Source: CAYSPS01 sp964432975
GTDB taxonomy: Bacteria > Babelota > Babeliae > Babelales > UBA12409
Assembly: GCA_964432975.1 (NCBI GenBank)
Contig: CAYSPS010000009.1
Location: 1-26,579 of the forward strand
DNA: 26,579 nt
Reading direction: 5' to 3'
The notes below the pieces were generated by a model. That model made no database searches, had not been told where the DNA came from, and saw only the letters and a list, made by a program, of their open reading frames with translations. Both the position numbers and the translations under genes were made by a program. Positions 5,979 through 13,903 of the stretch are shown here, one piece after another. Position 1 is the first letter of the stretch. Each line of letters starts with the position of its first letter.

Positions 5979-7952
5979 TTACTCGCTCTCTTCTTCTTCC
6001 TCTTCGACGTGTGCCGAAGTTCCAAGTTCTTTTTCAAAAAATGACTGTAATCGTTTTGTGCGTGATGGATGGCGCAATTTGCGCAATGCTTTAACTTCAA
6101 TTTGTCGGATGCGTTCGCGGGTGACAGAAAAATCTTTGCCAACTTCTTCCAGTGTATGTTCTGAGGCAACATCAATGCCAAAACGCATTTTTAATACTTT
6201 TTCTTCGCGTGGTGTAAGCGTTTTTAAAATTTCACGCACACGTTCTTTCAAATCGTTGCTCGCAACAGATTCTGCTGGCGACGTGTCTCGTTCGCTTTCA
6301 ATAAAATCTTTAATTGATGCATCTTCACCTTCGCCAACGGGTGTTTCAAGTGAAATGGGTTCTTTGGAAATCTTGATGATGTTTTTCACTTTTTTTTCAT
6401 CAAGATTAAGTTCTTTTGCAAGTTCGGCATAGGATGGTTCCCGCCCATGTTCTTGTAAAAACACGTGTTTAATTTTATTAATTTTGTTGAGTGTTTCGAC
6501 CATGTGCACGGGCACACGAATAGTACGCGATTGGTCGGCAATTGCACGTGTGATTGCTTGGCGAATCCACCATGTTGCATACGTTGAAAATTTATATCCT
6601 CGTTCAAATTCAAATTTTTCAACCGCCTTAAGTAAACCAATATTTCCCTCTTGGATAAGATCCAAAAAGTGCAATCCGCGATTGATATATTTTTTGGCAA
6701 TATTTACTACTAAACGCAAATTTGCTTTTGCCAAATCATCTTTGGCCTCTTTATCTTTGAGCTGTCCTTGGGTGAACTGTTGATAAGCGGCAACAATTTT
6801 TGGTTTGGGCAGACCCATTTCGCTTTCAATATTTTTGATACCTTTGTGCGCGATACGAATATTTTTGTCAAGTTCAAGCGCGAATTCTTTTTGAGATTTT
6901 TTGCCCTTAAGCGTTTTTAACTCTTTGGTTAGCGCATCAATTTGATCTTCTTTTTCTTGGATTTTTTGCAAACTTTTTTCAATACGTTTGCCAAATTTTT
7001 TGATTAATTTTGTTGACCATTTGATCGCTTTGATTGCATTTTGAAGGGCAATGCGATTTTCTTTTACTTTAATAAGCATTTCTTGTTTAGCTTTTTCTGA
7101 AGAGAGCTTATCACGATAGGCATAATAAATTTTTGTTTCATTTTCCATGAGCTCTTTGATCGATGCAATGCATGCGAGAAGATGTTTCTTTTCTTCATCG
7201 ATCTTTGGGACATTCTCTTCATCATATTCGGAAAATTGCACAAGATCTTTTAGTGGAATAGAATTTTTTTGCAAACGTTCGCCAATAATAACAAATTCCT
7301 TGGCAACAAACGGGAATTGCACGATTGAATCAATCGATTCCGCTTTTCCCTCTGCTAATTTATTGGCAATGATTTGCTCAGTTTTTTTGTTTAAAAGAGG
7401 GATTTTGCCAATGTCGCGCAAAAATGCTTTGACGCAGTCAGTTAGCTGTGAATCACCACCGCGCACAACTTCTTCATCGGCTGCTGTTTCATCATCGTCC
7501 TCAGCTTTGGTGTGCAATTCCAACGAGCTTTCAAGAACTTTGGCATTTTTGCCCTCTTGCTCTTCGGTATGACTAAATGCCTCAACATCGGTGTCAGCCT
7601 CAAGCTCCTCTTGCATGACCAACTCAACGTTGGCCTTATCAAGGTGCTTGAGTAGTTGATTCATGAGCTCTTCAGAAAGTTTATTTTCTTCGCCAAATGC
7701 GGTAACGCGTTCATATGACAGAGCGCCATGTTTTTTGCCTTCTTCAATAAGTGGTGCCACTGCGGCCAGAAGATCTTCTGGCGTGGTAATTTTTGGTGCG
7801 TTTTCTGGTGGTGTTGGTTGCAATTTTGTTTTCTTTTGACTGACAATTTTTTTAGCAACATCTTTTTTTGACGTTGATTTGAGTGCGCTTTTTGGTGTGG
7901 CGTGCGCTGGGCTGAAAAGTTTTTTAAGGGCAGTCGTTATTTTTTTTGCCAT
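5979..7952 (-). CDS. rpoD: Primary RNA polymerase sigma factor RpoD (sigma70)
   Basis: This is the housekeeping sigma factor. At 657 residues it has a lysine-rich N-terminus, a region 1.1-like segment (about 57-105), an acidic linker, and region 1.2 (DCVKAFLRDIGKIPLLNKKTE). A long, highly charged non-conserved region (about 200-385) follows. Region 2 is textbook: LAKANLRLVVNIAKKY, then LDLIQEGNIGLLKAVEKFE and YKFSTYATWWIRQAITRAIA. Region 3 and region 4 (LTPREEKVLKMRFG, TLEEVGKDFSVTRERIRQIE, ALRKLRHPSR) complete it. A glutamate-rich tail ends the protein. ATG 7952 is preceded by GGAG. The frame extends four codons further to a TTG, which I reject. The start overlaps the dnaG 3' end by 16 nt, preserving the dnaG-rpoD linkage of the macromolecular synthesis operon. 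Confidence 0.97.
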   Translation of the reverse strand: MAKKITTALKKLFSPAHATPKSALKSTSKKDVAKKIVSQKKTKLQPTPPENAPKITTPEDLLAAVAPLIEEGKKHGALSYERVTAFGEENKLSEELMNQLLKHLDKANVELVMQEELEADTDVEAFSHTEEQEGKNAKVLESSLELHTKAEDDDETAADEEVVRGGDSQLTDCVKAFLRDIGKIPLLNKKTEQIIANKLAEGKAESIDSIVQFPFVAKEFVIIGERLQKNSIPLKDLVQFSEYDEENVPKIDEEKKHLLACIASIKELMENETKIYYAYRDKLSSEKAKQEMLIKVKENRIALQNAIKAIKWSTKLIKKFGKRIEKSLQKIQEKEDQIDALTKELKTLKGKKSQKEFALELDKNIRIAHKGIKNIESEMGLPKPKIVAAYQQFTQGQLKDKEAKDDLAKANLRLVVNIAKKYINRGLHFLDLIQEGNIGLLKAVEKFEFERGYKFSTYATWWIRQAITRAIADQSRTIRVPVHMVETLNKINKIKHVFLQEHGREPSYAELAKELNLDEKKVKNIIKISKEPISLETPVGEGEDASIKDFIESERDTSPAESVASNDLKERVREILKTLTPREEKVLKMRFGIDVASEHTLEEVGKDFSVTRERIRQIEVKALRKLRHPSRTKRLQSFFEKELGTSAHVEEEEEESE

Positions 7953-9706
7953 GCAAAACTCCAATTTACAATACGTTTTTTCAGCTCTTGCAATTGCTGC
8001 AAGAGCGAGCTAACAGTTTGTTGATCATGTTGATGTTGCGCCTGGGCGATGCGTTCTTTGAGTGCGTGCGAAAGTGTGCGCCAATGTTGCCGTAGGCATT
8101 CATGCATAATAGGCGCTTGATCTTTTTCTTGTAAATAATCGTGCATCATAACAATACTTTGCAAGAGTTGCTGATCGTGCGCAGAAACTGCCGCAAGCGC
8201 CGCATCAAGGGCATGATCTGGCATTTTTGCTGCAGCGTTAAGCGCAGTTTTTAAGGGTTCAGTGAGCTCATGCATTAAAAGTATACTTTCATCAGTGGTG
8301 AGCAAATGAGGGTATTTGATGAGCAACGCAAACAATTTTTTTTCATGATCAGCAATTTTTTTGATGGGTTCCTGTGTTTCGGTCGTTTGAGGTACAATTT
8401 TTTGTACGTTCATAGAGTGTTGTGCGTGACAAGCACGCCTGAGCGTTTCGAGCGGAATGTTTGTTGTGTGCGCCATTTCTTGCAACAAGATATCTTTTTT
8501 AAGCTGATCACCAACATTGGCAATCATGGCAACCATATGGTGCGTGACCGCCAACTTTTTTTTGAGTGATTGTTGGTGAAACAACGCACTAGAAGATTGT
8601 ACAAAAAACGAAAAGATATCACGCGCATGCTGTACCAGATTTTGTACCGTATGCCCGCCCCCTAAAAATGATGCCGGATCTTCTCCTTTGGGTAGACTGA
8701 TAACCCATAATTCTATATTAGCATCCCAACACAAATGTGTCAATCGCAAAACTGCCTGCAAACCAGCGTTATCGCCGTCATAAAGGACGTAAACACGTTC
8801 CACGTAGCGGGCTAATTGGTGCAAATGTGTGTTCGTGCATGCTGTGCCGAGCGTTGCCACCGTGTTTGAGTAGCCATATTGTGCCATGGCAACACAGTCG
8901 ATGTATCCTTCAACTAAAAAGGCTGTTTGGCGTTCTTGCAGCGCACTTTTTGCTTGCTCCAGCCCAAAAAGGAGTGAGCCTTTGTTAAAAAAAGCACTTT
9001 CGCGAGAATTGTAGTATTTTGCGCGTTCATCTTGTGGGCGAAACACGCGTCCGCCAAAACCACAATGTCGGCCTAAATGGTCGGTGATGGGAAATATAAT
9101 GCGTTCTTCAAAAGGACAATAATGTGTTTTGCCGGCAAATTTTCCTTCAAGAACAATACCAGCATCAAGCAAATCTTTGAGCAAAAAACCGTGCGGTTGT
9201 AGGTGTTGCTGTAATGCTTTGAGAGCTTTGGGCCCACCAGGAAAGTAGCCGAGCGAAAATTTTTTTATGGTCTGTGCATCGATATTGCGTGAATCGACGT
9301 ATGTTGTTGCCAAATTTGATATGCGCAGTTGTTGATGGCACCAAATGGCAATATGCTCACACAGTGCATAAAAGCGTTGCTTTTCATCGGTGCTTACCAA
9401 GGGTATTCCGTCTCCTTTGAGTACGCTTTCTGGGACTTCAAGTGCATATTTTTCAACAAGGAGCTGGGCGGCTTCAAGCTGCGTGCAGTGTTCTATCTGC
9501 GAAATAAATGCAATCGCATCACCGCTTGCGTGGCAGCCAAAGCAATAAAAAATTTCTTTATGCGGACTGACGGTAAACGATGCATCTTTTTCTTGATGAA
9601 AAGGGCAGCGGCCTTTGTAATAAAGGCCAGCACGTTTTAACGAAACATATTCGCGTGCCACATCAAGCATGTTCACGCGTTCTTTGACGAAACTAAAAAG
9701 ATTCAT
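7937..9706 (-). CDS. dnaG: DNA primase DnaG
   Basis: DnaG synthesises RNA primers for lagging-strand replication. The 589-residue protein has the N-terminal CHC2 zinc finger (Cys34, His37, Cys55, Cys58 in CPFH and CFGC, matching the E. coli spacing). The catalytic core includes FGGRVFRPQDERAKYYNSRES. The TOPRIM fold shows FLVEGYIDCVAMAQYG (Glu266), VATLGTACT and VYVLYDGDNAG (Asp310, Asp312). The C-terminal ~150 residues are helical and glutamine-rich, where the helicase-binding domain belongs, and are divergent. ATG 9706 overlaps the lgt stop as ATGA. The frame stays open 43 codons upstream, but that segment lies inside lgt and does not resemble primase. It overlaps rpoD by 16 nt. Confidence 0.96.
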   Translation of the reverse strand: MNLFSFVKERVNMLDVAREYVSLKRAGLYYKGRCPFHQEKDASFTVSPHKEIFYCFGCHASGDAIAFISQIEHCTQLEAAQLLVEKYALEVPESVLKGDGIPLVSTDEKQRFYALCEHIAIWCHQQLRISNLATTYVDSRNIDAQTIKKFSLGYFPGGPKALKALQQHLQPHGFLLKDLLDAGIVLEGKFAGKTHYCPFEERIIFPITDHLGRHCGFGGRVFRPQDERAKYYNSRESAFFNKGSLLFGLEQAKSALQERQTAFLVEGYIDCVAMAQYGYSNTVATLGTACTNTHLHQLARYVERVYVLYDGDNAGLQAVLRLTHLCWDANIELWVISLPKGEDPASFLGGGHTVQNLVQHARDIFSFFVQSSSALFHQQSLKKKLAVTHHMVAMIANVGDQLKKDILLQEMAHTTNIPLETLRRACHAQHSMNVQKIVPQTTETQEPIKKIADHEKKLFALLIKYPHLLTTDESILLMHELTEPLKTALNAAAKMPDHALDAALAAVSAHDQQLLQSIVMMHDYLQEKDQAPIMHECLRQHWRTLSHALKERIAQAQHQHDQQTVSSLLQQLQELKKRIVNWSFAWQKK

Positions 9707-10476
9707 GCGTCTGGGTACGGTTTTGTGTTCGCGGTACTGGCTCTCACTAACACTAACAAGCCAACGCAAAAAAGACAAAGGGCAAGTAAGCGATCTGGCG
9801 AATGAAGAAGTGTTGCGATATGATCTGCTCGCCAAAAGTCATTGATAAAGCGTTCAGTTGACGCGCCCATTAAATATACACCAAACAGCTGTCCTGGCTT
9901 GTGTAAAAAGCGACGCGCAACCGTGTGCATAAAAATAAAAAGTACAAAAAGGCTGAGTGCGCTGTACAGTTGTGTTGGGTGTAGTGCGATGCCGCGCGGG
10001 GCATAAGACTCTGGATGGCTATAGGTGATTGCCCAGGCAATGGTTGTCGGAATACCATGACAACAACCGGCGCAAAAACAGCCAATGCGCGCAATTGATT
10101 GTAAAAGTGGTGCGTACAGGCCGGTGATATCAAGCACCGGGGTAATAGGAATATGTTTGATACGCACATATACAGGGATGCCAATCATGAGTGCAATGAT
10201 GCTGCCTTGCAGTGAGTAGCCAGGCTCCCATGGGGCAATGATTTCATAGATTGAATGATAGAATTGCCAATCAGTAATAATTGATAAGAGCCGGCCACCA
10301 ATGATGCCAAGAATAATGCCACATGCGATGATGCCAGAAAGTTGTCCCGGCTTTAAAAATGTACGTGTAATACGGTCTCGTTGTGCCAGCAGGAGAAACA
10401 TGAGTATCCCGACGGCAATCCAAAAACCGTAAAGATGAAAGTAAAAAGGGCCGATGTGAAATAAGTATGGAATCAT
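9703..10476 (-). CDS. lgt: Prolipoprotein diacylglyceryl transferase Lgt
   Basis: Lgt attaches diacylglycerol from phosphatidylglycerol to the cysteine of prolipoproteins in the inner membrane. The 257-residue protein has about seven hydrophobic segments. It carries the N-terminal HIGPFYFHLYGFWIAVGI pattern, IIGGRLLSII, the lipid-binding-loop motif in a cysteine-rich variant (ARIGCFCAGCCHG instead of GRIGNFINGE), HPTQLYSAL and the terminal INDFWRAD. I prefer ATG 10476 because MIPYLFHIGPF is the normal Lgt N-terminus. The TTG at 10506 would sit almost on the predicted transcription start. It leads the lgt-dnaG-rpoD-CNNM chain and overlaps dnaG by 4 nt (ATGA). pgsA, in the pathway to its lipid donor phosphatidylglycerol, is also in the window. 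Confidence 0.93.
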   Translation of the reverse strand: MIPYLFHIGPFYFHLYGFWIAVGILMFLLLAQRDRITRTFLKPGQLSGIIACGIILGIIGGRLLSIITDWQFYHSIYEIIAPWEPGYSLQGSIIALMIGIPVYVRIKHIPITPVLDITGLYAPLLQSIARIGCFCAGCCHGIPTTIAWAITYSHPESYAPRGIALHPTQLYSALSLFVLFIFMHTVARRFLHKPGQLFGVYLMGASTERFINDFWRADHIATLLHSPDRLLALCLFCVGLLVLVRASTANTKPYPDA

Positions 10477-10523
10477 AGTTTTGAATTTTCTGGCAAAATT
10501 AACCAAAGGTTTTAACTAACTTT

Positions 10524-10529
10524 AGTATA
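10524..10529 (-). promoter_or_regulatory. Putative -10 box for the lgt operon
   Basis: TATACT on the minus strand lies 47 nt before the chosen lgt start. No clear -35 is visible because the upstream sequence is an A/T tract. The position favours the ATG at 10476 over the TTG at 10506. Confidence 0.4.
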
Positions 10530-10539
10530 GCCAAAAAAC

Positions 10540-10618
10540 GTTTTTTTGTGATTTATTAGTCTTTAAGCGCTTCGGTTTTATGCCGAATATTTTAAAAAAT
10601 CTATTGTAGGAGTTTGCG
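10540..10618 (+). other. Leader with a small hairpin ahead of the HTH gene
   Basis: The stretch contains TTCGG facing CCGAA (around 10570-10587) followed by TATTTT. It could be a weak terminator, an operator or a leader hairpin of the HTH gene. A clear Shine-Dalgarno (GTAGGAG) lies at the right end, six bases before the ATG at 10619. Confidence 0.3.
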
Positions 10619-10666
10619 ATGACTAAAAAAAATTGTCGACTTATGATGCGTTTGTTCAATCAATGA
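10619..10666 (+). CDS. 15-codon leader ORF, or the true but frameshifted start of the HTH gene
   Basis: The only good ribosome-binding site here (GTAGGAG, six bases of spacing) serves the ATG at 10619. That frame reads MTKKNCRLMMRLFNQ and stops at 10664-10666. It passes through an eight-A run (10625-10632). With nine A's it would read MTKKKLSTYD and continue straight into the HTH protein. As written, the stop overlaps an internal ATG of the HTH frame (10663) as ATGA, so termination-reinitiation is an alternative. Confidence 0.5.
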   Translation: MTKKNCRLMMRLFNQ

Positions 10667-10947
10667 GTGAGTCAGAAAGAAAAGATTTTGAAAAAGAATA
10701 CAAAGATTTACTGCTTTCAGAGTTGCTTATTGCGCTGATGAAACAGGATATGATTTCTGTACGACAACTTGCAGGGGCTGTTGGTATTTCCCCAACCATT
10801 GTGCAGGGAATTCGTTCCGAATCGCGCAAAAATGTAAGCATGCGCAGTTTTCTTAAGATTTTGCGTGGGCTTGGTTGTAAGCTTGTTATTGAAAAAGATA
10901 AGCATCGTTTTGCCATTGATTTGACTCGCGAAACAACGAAATTATAA
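10633..10947 (+). CDS. HTH transcriptional regulator / orphan antitoxin-like protein, start region frameshifted
   Basis: The 104-residue frame encodes a small XRE-like DNA-binding protein. A charged helix (SERKDFEKEYKDLLLSELLIALMKQ) is followed by the HTH (MISVRQLAGAVGISPTIVQGIRSESRKNVSMRSFLKILRGLGCKLVIEK). This looks like solitary antitoxin-type regulators of host-associated bacteria. The first codon of the open frame is TTG directly after an A8 run, with no usable ribosome site. The real translation signal is at the out-of-frame ATG 10619. One extra A in the run would fuse the two into a 109-residue protein. No toxin gene is adjacent: lgt lies upstream on the other strand and mnmG overlaps convergently by 6 nt. 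The DNA-binding fold is confident; the target is unknown. Confidence 0.75.
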   Translation: MSTYDAFVQSMSESERKDFEKEYKDLLLSELLIALMKQDMISVRQLAGAVGISPTIVQGIRSESRKNVSMRSFLKILRGLGCKLVIEKDKHRFAIDLTRETTKL

Positions 10948-12678
10948 AGAATGTTGTTGTCGCTCAAAATGTTCTTGAATTTTCCAAATAAGCAGTGAGA
11001 TTGCCGCCGGTGTCATGCCGGGGATACGGCTTGCTTGTGCAATGTTTTGTGGCTTGTAGCGCACGAGTTTTTGTTGTAGTTCTACCGAAAGTCCGGGCAT
11101 ATGCGCAAACGAAAAATCTGCTGGAAATATCAACTCTTGATATTTTTGTGCTTTGGCGATTTCTTTTTGTTCTCGTTCAAGATATGGGGCATATTTTTGT
11201 TCGGCTTGTACGGTGAGCTGTGCACGCGCATGAAGTTCGTGAATAGATAATTTTTTTTCAAGACACGCATGAATATGTGCTTTTTCGCGTACAAAATCAT
11301 CATATATTTTTTGTTCGATCAAGCCGAGTTCGTAGCCTTTATTCATGAGGCGTAAAAACGCATTATCTTGACGTAAACTAATGCGATGTTCTGCACGAGA
11401 CGTGAACATACGGTATGGTTCATCGATGCTCATGGTTACCAGATCATCGATCATGATGCCAATATAACTTTCATGTCGCTGCAGAGTAAATGCTGGCAGT
11501 GCATGTGCTTTATTGTGTGCGTTGATGCCGGCAATAAGTCCTTGTCCAGCGGCTTCTTCATAACCTGTGGTACCATTAATTTGTCCGGCCAAAAAAAGTC
11601 CATCGACGATTTTGAGTTCCAAGGTGTGCTTGAGTTGATCTGGATATACAAAATCGTATTCAATTGCATAACCATATTTTGCGATAACAACATCATGTAA
11701 ACCAGGAATGGTGCGAATAAAAGCTTCTTGTACTTCTGCTGGCAGTGATGTTGAAATACCATTGGGATACATTTCATTGATGAGTAAACTCTCTGGTTCA
11801 ATAAATACATGGTGAGATTTTTTATCAGCAAAGCGGACAATTTTATCTTCAATTGATGGGCAATAGCGCGGTGGTTTTCCTTTGATATTGCCGACATGGA
11901 TAGCAGAGCGGTGTGCATTGTGTGCGATAATTTTATGTGTTTGTTCATTGGTGTGCGTAATAAAACAGTCATGTTTATGCGCGACATGATGCGGCATATA
12001 TTCGTATAGAAATTCCAAGGGATCAGACTTTTGCGCTTCCATAGCAGAAAAATCGATCGTGTCTTTTTGCAATCGGGCTGGTGTGCCAGTTTTGAGGCGA
12101 TCCATGTGCAAGCCGATATTTTTGAGAAACACTGAAAGATCAGAAACTGCTGGTTCATCACTTCTGCCGCCTGGATGATGTTTTTCACCGATGTGAATAA
12201 TGCCATTTAAAAATGTTCCCGTCGTGAGCACAACGCAGCGCGTGGCATAATCGGTTCCATTAATGCGTAAGCCGACAACGCGGTTGCCATCAAGAAGTAC
12301 GGTTTGTCCTTCGCCAGCAACAATTTCTAAATTTTTACGTGCATACAAAAATTTTCTGGCAGTTGTTTTGTAGGTTTCTTTGTCAATTTGTAGGCGCAAT
12401 CCTTGCACGGCAGGACCTTTGCGCGTATTAAGCATACGCGCTTGCAAATACGTGTGCGTACACAACGTTGGCATCAGGCCACCGAGCGCGCCAAGTTCAA
12501 ATACGATGTGTCCTTTACCAATGCCACCGATTGCCGGGTTGCATGACATGTGGCCGATTTTTTCAATGTTAAGCGTGACGAGCAACGTGCGAGATCCCAT
12601 GCCAGCAGCTGTCCATGCAGCTTCGATACCCGCATGTCCACCGCCAACGACAATAACGTCGAATGATGTGTTATTCAT
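10942..12678 (-). CDS. mnmG: tRNA uridine-5-carboxymethylaminomethyl modification enzyme MnmG (GidA)
   Basis: With MnmE, MnmG installs the cmnm5 group on wobble U34 of several tRNAs, using FAD. The protein has the N-terminal dinucleotide motif VVGGGHAGIEAA (about 10-21), the GidA signatures SCNPAIGGIGKGH (Cys46) and LNTRKGPAVQGLRLQIDK, GGRSDEPAVSDL, RLKTGTPAR, and the second catalytic cysteine in PPRYCPSIEDKI (Cys273; E. coli Cys277). FLAGQINGTTGYEEAAGQG marks the FAD-binding C-part. At 578 residues it is somewhat shorter than the usual ~620, with trimming in the helical C-terminal region, though the IPGMTPAAISLL ending is kept. mnmE is not in the window. It ends overlapping the HTH gene by 6 nt. 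Confidence 0.96.
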   Translation of the reverse strand: MNNTSFDVIVVGGGHAGIEAAWTAAGMGSRTLLVTLNIEKIGHMSCNPAIGGIGKGHIVFELGALGGLMPTLCTHTYLQARMLNTRKGPAVQGLRLQIDKETYKTTARKFLYARKNLEIVAGEGQTVLLDGNRVVGLRINGTDYATRCVVLTTGTFLNGIIHIGEKHHPGGRSDEPAVSDLSVFLKNIGLHMDRLKTGTPARLQKDTIDFSAMEAQKSDPLEFLYEYMPHHVAHKHDCFITHTNEQTHKIIAHNAHRSAIHVGNIKGKPPRYCPSIEDKIVRFADKKSHHVFIEPESLLINEMYPNGISTSLPAEVQEAFIRTIPGLHDVVIAKYGYAIEYDFVYPDQLKHTLELKIVDGLFLAGQINGTTGYEEAAGQGLIAGINAHNKAHALPAFTLQRHESYIGIMIDDLVTMSIDEPYRMFTSRAEHRISLRQDNAFLRLMNKGYELGLIEQKIYDDFVREKAHIHACLEKKLSIHELHARAQLTVQAEQKYAPYLEREQKEIAKAQKYQELIFPADFSFAHMPGLSVELQQKLVRYKPQNIAQASRIPGMTPAAISLLIWKIQEHFERQQHSL

Positions 12679-12702
12679 ATTTTTGATAATTTTTTAAACT
12701 TG

Positions 12703-12749
12703 AACGCCCCACAATACTTTTAGTGTATCGGGGGCGTTGTTTATCGCAA
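12703..12749 (-). promoter_or_regulatory. Putative mnmG promoter embedded in an inverted repeat
   Basis: On the minus strand TTGCGA (12749-12744), 16 bp and TACACT (12727-12722) form a plausible promoter 43 nt before mnmG. The 8-bp arms AACGCCCC (12703-12710) and GGGGCGTT (12731-12738) flank the -10 box, with a further partial pairing inside. The hairpin could be an operator, or the terminator of the gene ending at 12792, although no T-run follows it. Confidence 0.45.
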
Positions 12750-12791
12750 GAGTAACATCATAAGATGCGTTAAGACCTCCACTTCCCAACG

Positions 12792-13373
12792 CTAATTGTG
12801 CAAACGACGACCGACGGTTCGGTACATTTGTAAACCTTTAATAGGGTTTTTGCTTGCCGCTTCTACTTGTTGCAATACCGGTTTGAGCGCTTGTTTAGTT
12901 TCATGGTCTGATAGTCGTTCGTACGTTTGTTGCAACCTCGTGCCAAATTCTGGCACACTCGCTGCCGGTTGCTTGACCGCATTACACAACGGTTTGAGAT
13001 TATCGCAAAATGTGCGTGTTTGCGGTTTTGATTGATTCGTTTGGCTGAGCGTTTCGAGTTTTTCGGTAAAATAACGCTTGCCTTTTTCTGCAGGAACTGC
13101 CGGGTTGAAAAACGCCTCAAGATTTTTGGCAATGATTTGACGACGATGCGCAGGTTCAAGTTGGTCAACGACCGCACGCTTAACGTCAGTTGATAATTGT
13201 TGTGCGGGAGCACCTTTATCAATGGCGCTTACGGCAGCATGTAACTTTGGGTCTTGCTGAGCAAGCGTTTTTGTTTCTTGTACCAAATCAGTCAACGCAT
13301 CTGCGGCATTCATGCCGATAGAAAAAAGGGAAATGCTCATTAATACTCTCAACAGCAAATCACGACGATTCAT
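12792..13373 (-). CDS. Exported protein of unknown function
   Basis: I do not recognise the 193-residue product. Residues 1-26 (MNRRDLLLRVLMSISLFSIGMNAADA) form a clear signal peptide. The remainder is predicted mostly helical and polar, rich in Gln, Lys and Ala, with two cysteines (CDNLKPLC) and no membrane segment, so it is probably periplasmic. GGAGG, five bases before ATG 13373, fixes the start. The open frame extends to 13481, but that upstream part spans the TTGACA promoter and cannot be coding. It is probably monocistronic and ends before the mnmG promoter hairpin. Confidence 0.75.
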   Translation of the reverse strand: MNRRDLLLRVLMSISLFSIGMNAADALTDLVQETKTLAQQDPKLHAAVSAIDKGAPAQQLSTDVKRAVVDQLEPAHRRQIIAKNLEAFFNPAVPAEKGKRYFTEKLETLSQTNQSKPQTRTFCDNLKPLCNAVKQPAASVPEFGTRLQQTYERLSDHETKQALKPVLQQVEAASKNPIKGLQMYRTVGRRLHN

Positions 13374-13452
13374 AGATCCTCCTTGGTAGAAAATTTTTTG
13401 AAGGGTGTGTTTGTTGATGAGAAAGAAAAACGTTTTTGCAAACGTTATAACT

Positions 13453-13481
13453 AATCTACTATAAAACGGTTTTTTTGTCAA
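13453..13481 (-). promoter_or_regulatory. Sigma70-type promoter of the exported protein gene
   Basis: A perfect TTGACA (13481-13476 on the minus strand), a 17-bp spacer and TAGATT (13458-13453) precede the start at 13373 by about 80 nt. The promoter sits 10 bp beyond the stop of the HicB-like gene and argues against the long upstream start. Confidence 0.65.
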
Positions 13482-13491
13482 AGCTTAGGGT

Positions 13492-13712
13492 TCATTTACT
13501 TGAGACATCAATTTGGGAAATGCCGATAAATTTTGGCAAGGTTCGTTTTTCTGCTGCCGGAAGTTCTCGTAAACATAACTTCACAACCTCCTTGATATTT
13601 TTATTGAGTTGGTCGAGTGTTTTAGCTTGTGTGTGGGCCCCAGGAATTGATGGGACTATGGCGATATACATGCCTGAAGATGGATTTTTTCGACGTAGCT
13701 TACGATTTTCAT
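13492..13712 (-). pseudogene. Frameshifted HicB-like antitoxin, no HicA partner
   Basis: Read on the minus strand from ATG 13712 (AAAGG just upstream), the gene begins MKIVSYVEK. At a six-A run (13690-13685) the frame must gain one base to continue as NPSSGMYIAIVPSIPGAHTQ, then AKTLDQLNKNIKEVVKLCL and end at TGA 13492-13494. The joined 73-residue protein is a clear HicB-type partial RNase H fold: the '.V.DLPGC.SQG.TLEEA..NI.EAI' pattern of the family is present as IVPSIPGAHTQAKTLDQLNKNIKEVV. As written, the frame shifts and stops soon after. HicA normally precedes HicB, but the 185 bp upstream hold no HicA-like frame. It may be a decayed orphan antitoxin, a slippage-dependent gene or a sequencing error. 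Confidence 0.7.
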
Positions 13713-13846
13713 CACACCTTTTATTTATATATCTGAGTTAAGCGTTAGCTTCGATACTATTGCAATATTTTTATTTCGTGAAGAGTTTATGCATAAAGCA
13801 CTATTCTATAATTGAAAATTTATAAATATTGAATCATGGCCGTCGA

Positions 13847-13875
13847 TTGACGAATTAAGCGTTTTTTGCTAAAGT
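13847..13875 (+). promoter_or_regulatory. Sigma70-type promoter of the 13904 gene
   Basis: TTGACG (13847-13852), a 17-bp spacer and TAAAGT (13870-13875) lie just ahead of the GGAGG ribosome site of the downstream gene. The predicted leader is about 22 nt. Confidence 0.55.
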
Positions 13876-13903
13876 TAATTTTGATGTTTTTTGGAGGTTG
13901 ATC

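Noticed and set aside
9707..9835. 43-codon upstream extension of dnaG
   Set aside because: It lies inside lgt, does not resemble primase, and the ATGA overlap gives a natural start at 9706.
13374..13481. 36-codon upstream extension of the exported protein
   Set aside because: It would place coding sequence over a TTGACA promoter, and the GGAGG at 13373 marks the real start.
13475..13741. 88-codon plus-strand open frame between the exported genes
   Set aside because: The minus strand encodes a recognisable HicB-like protein here, so the plus frame is its shadow.
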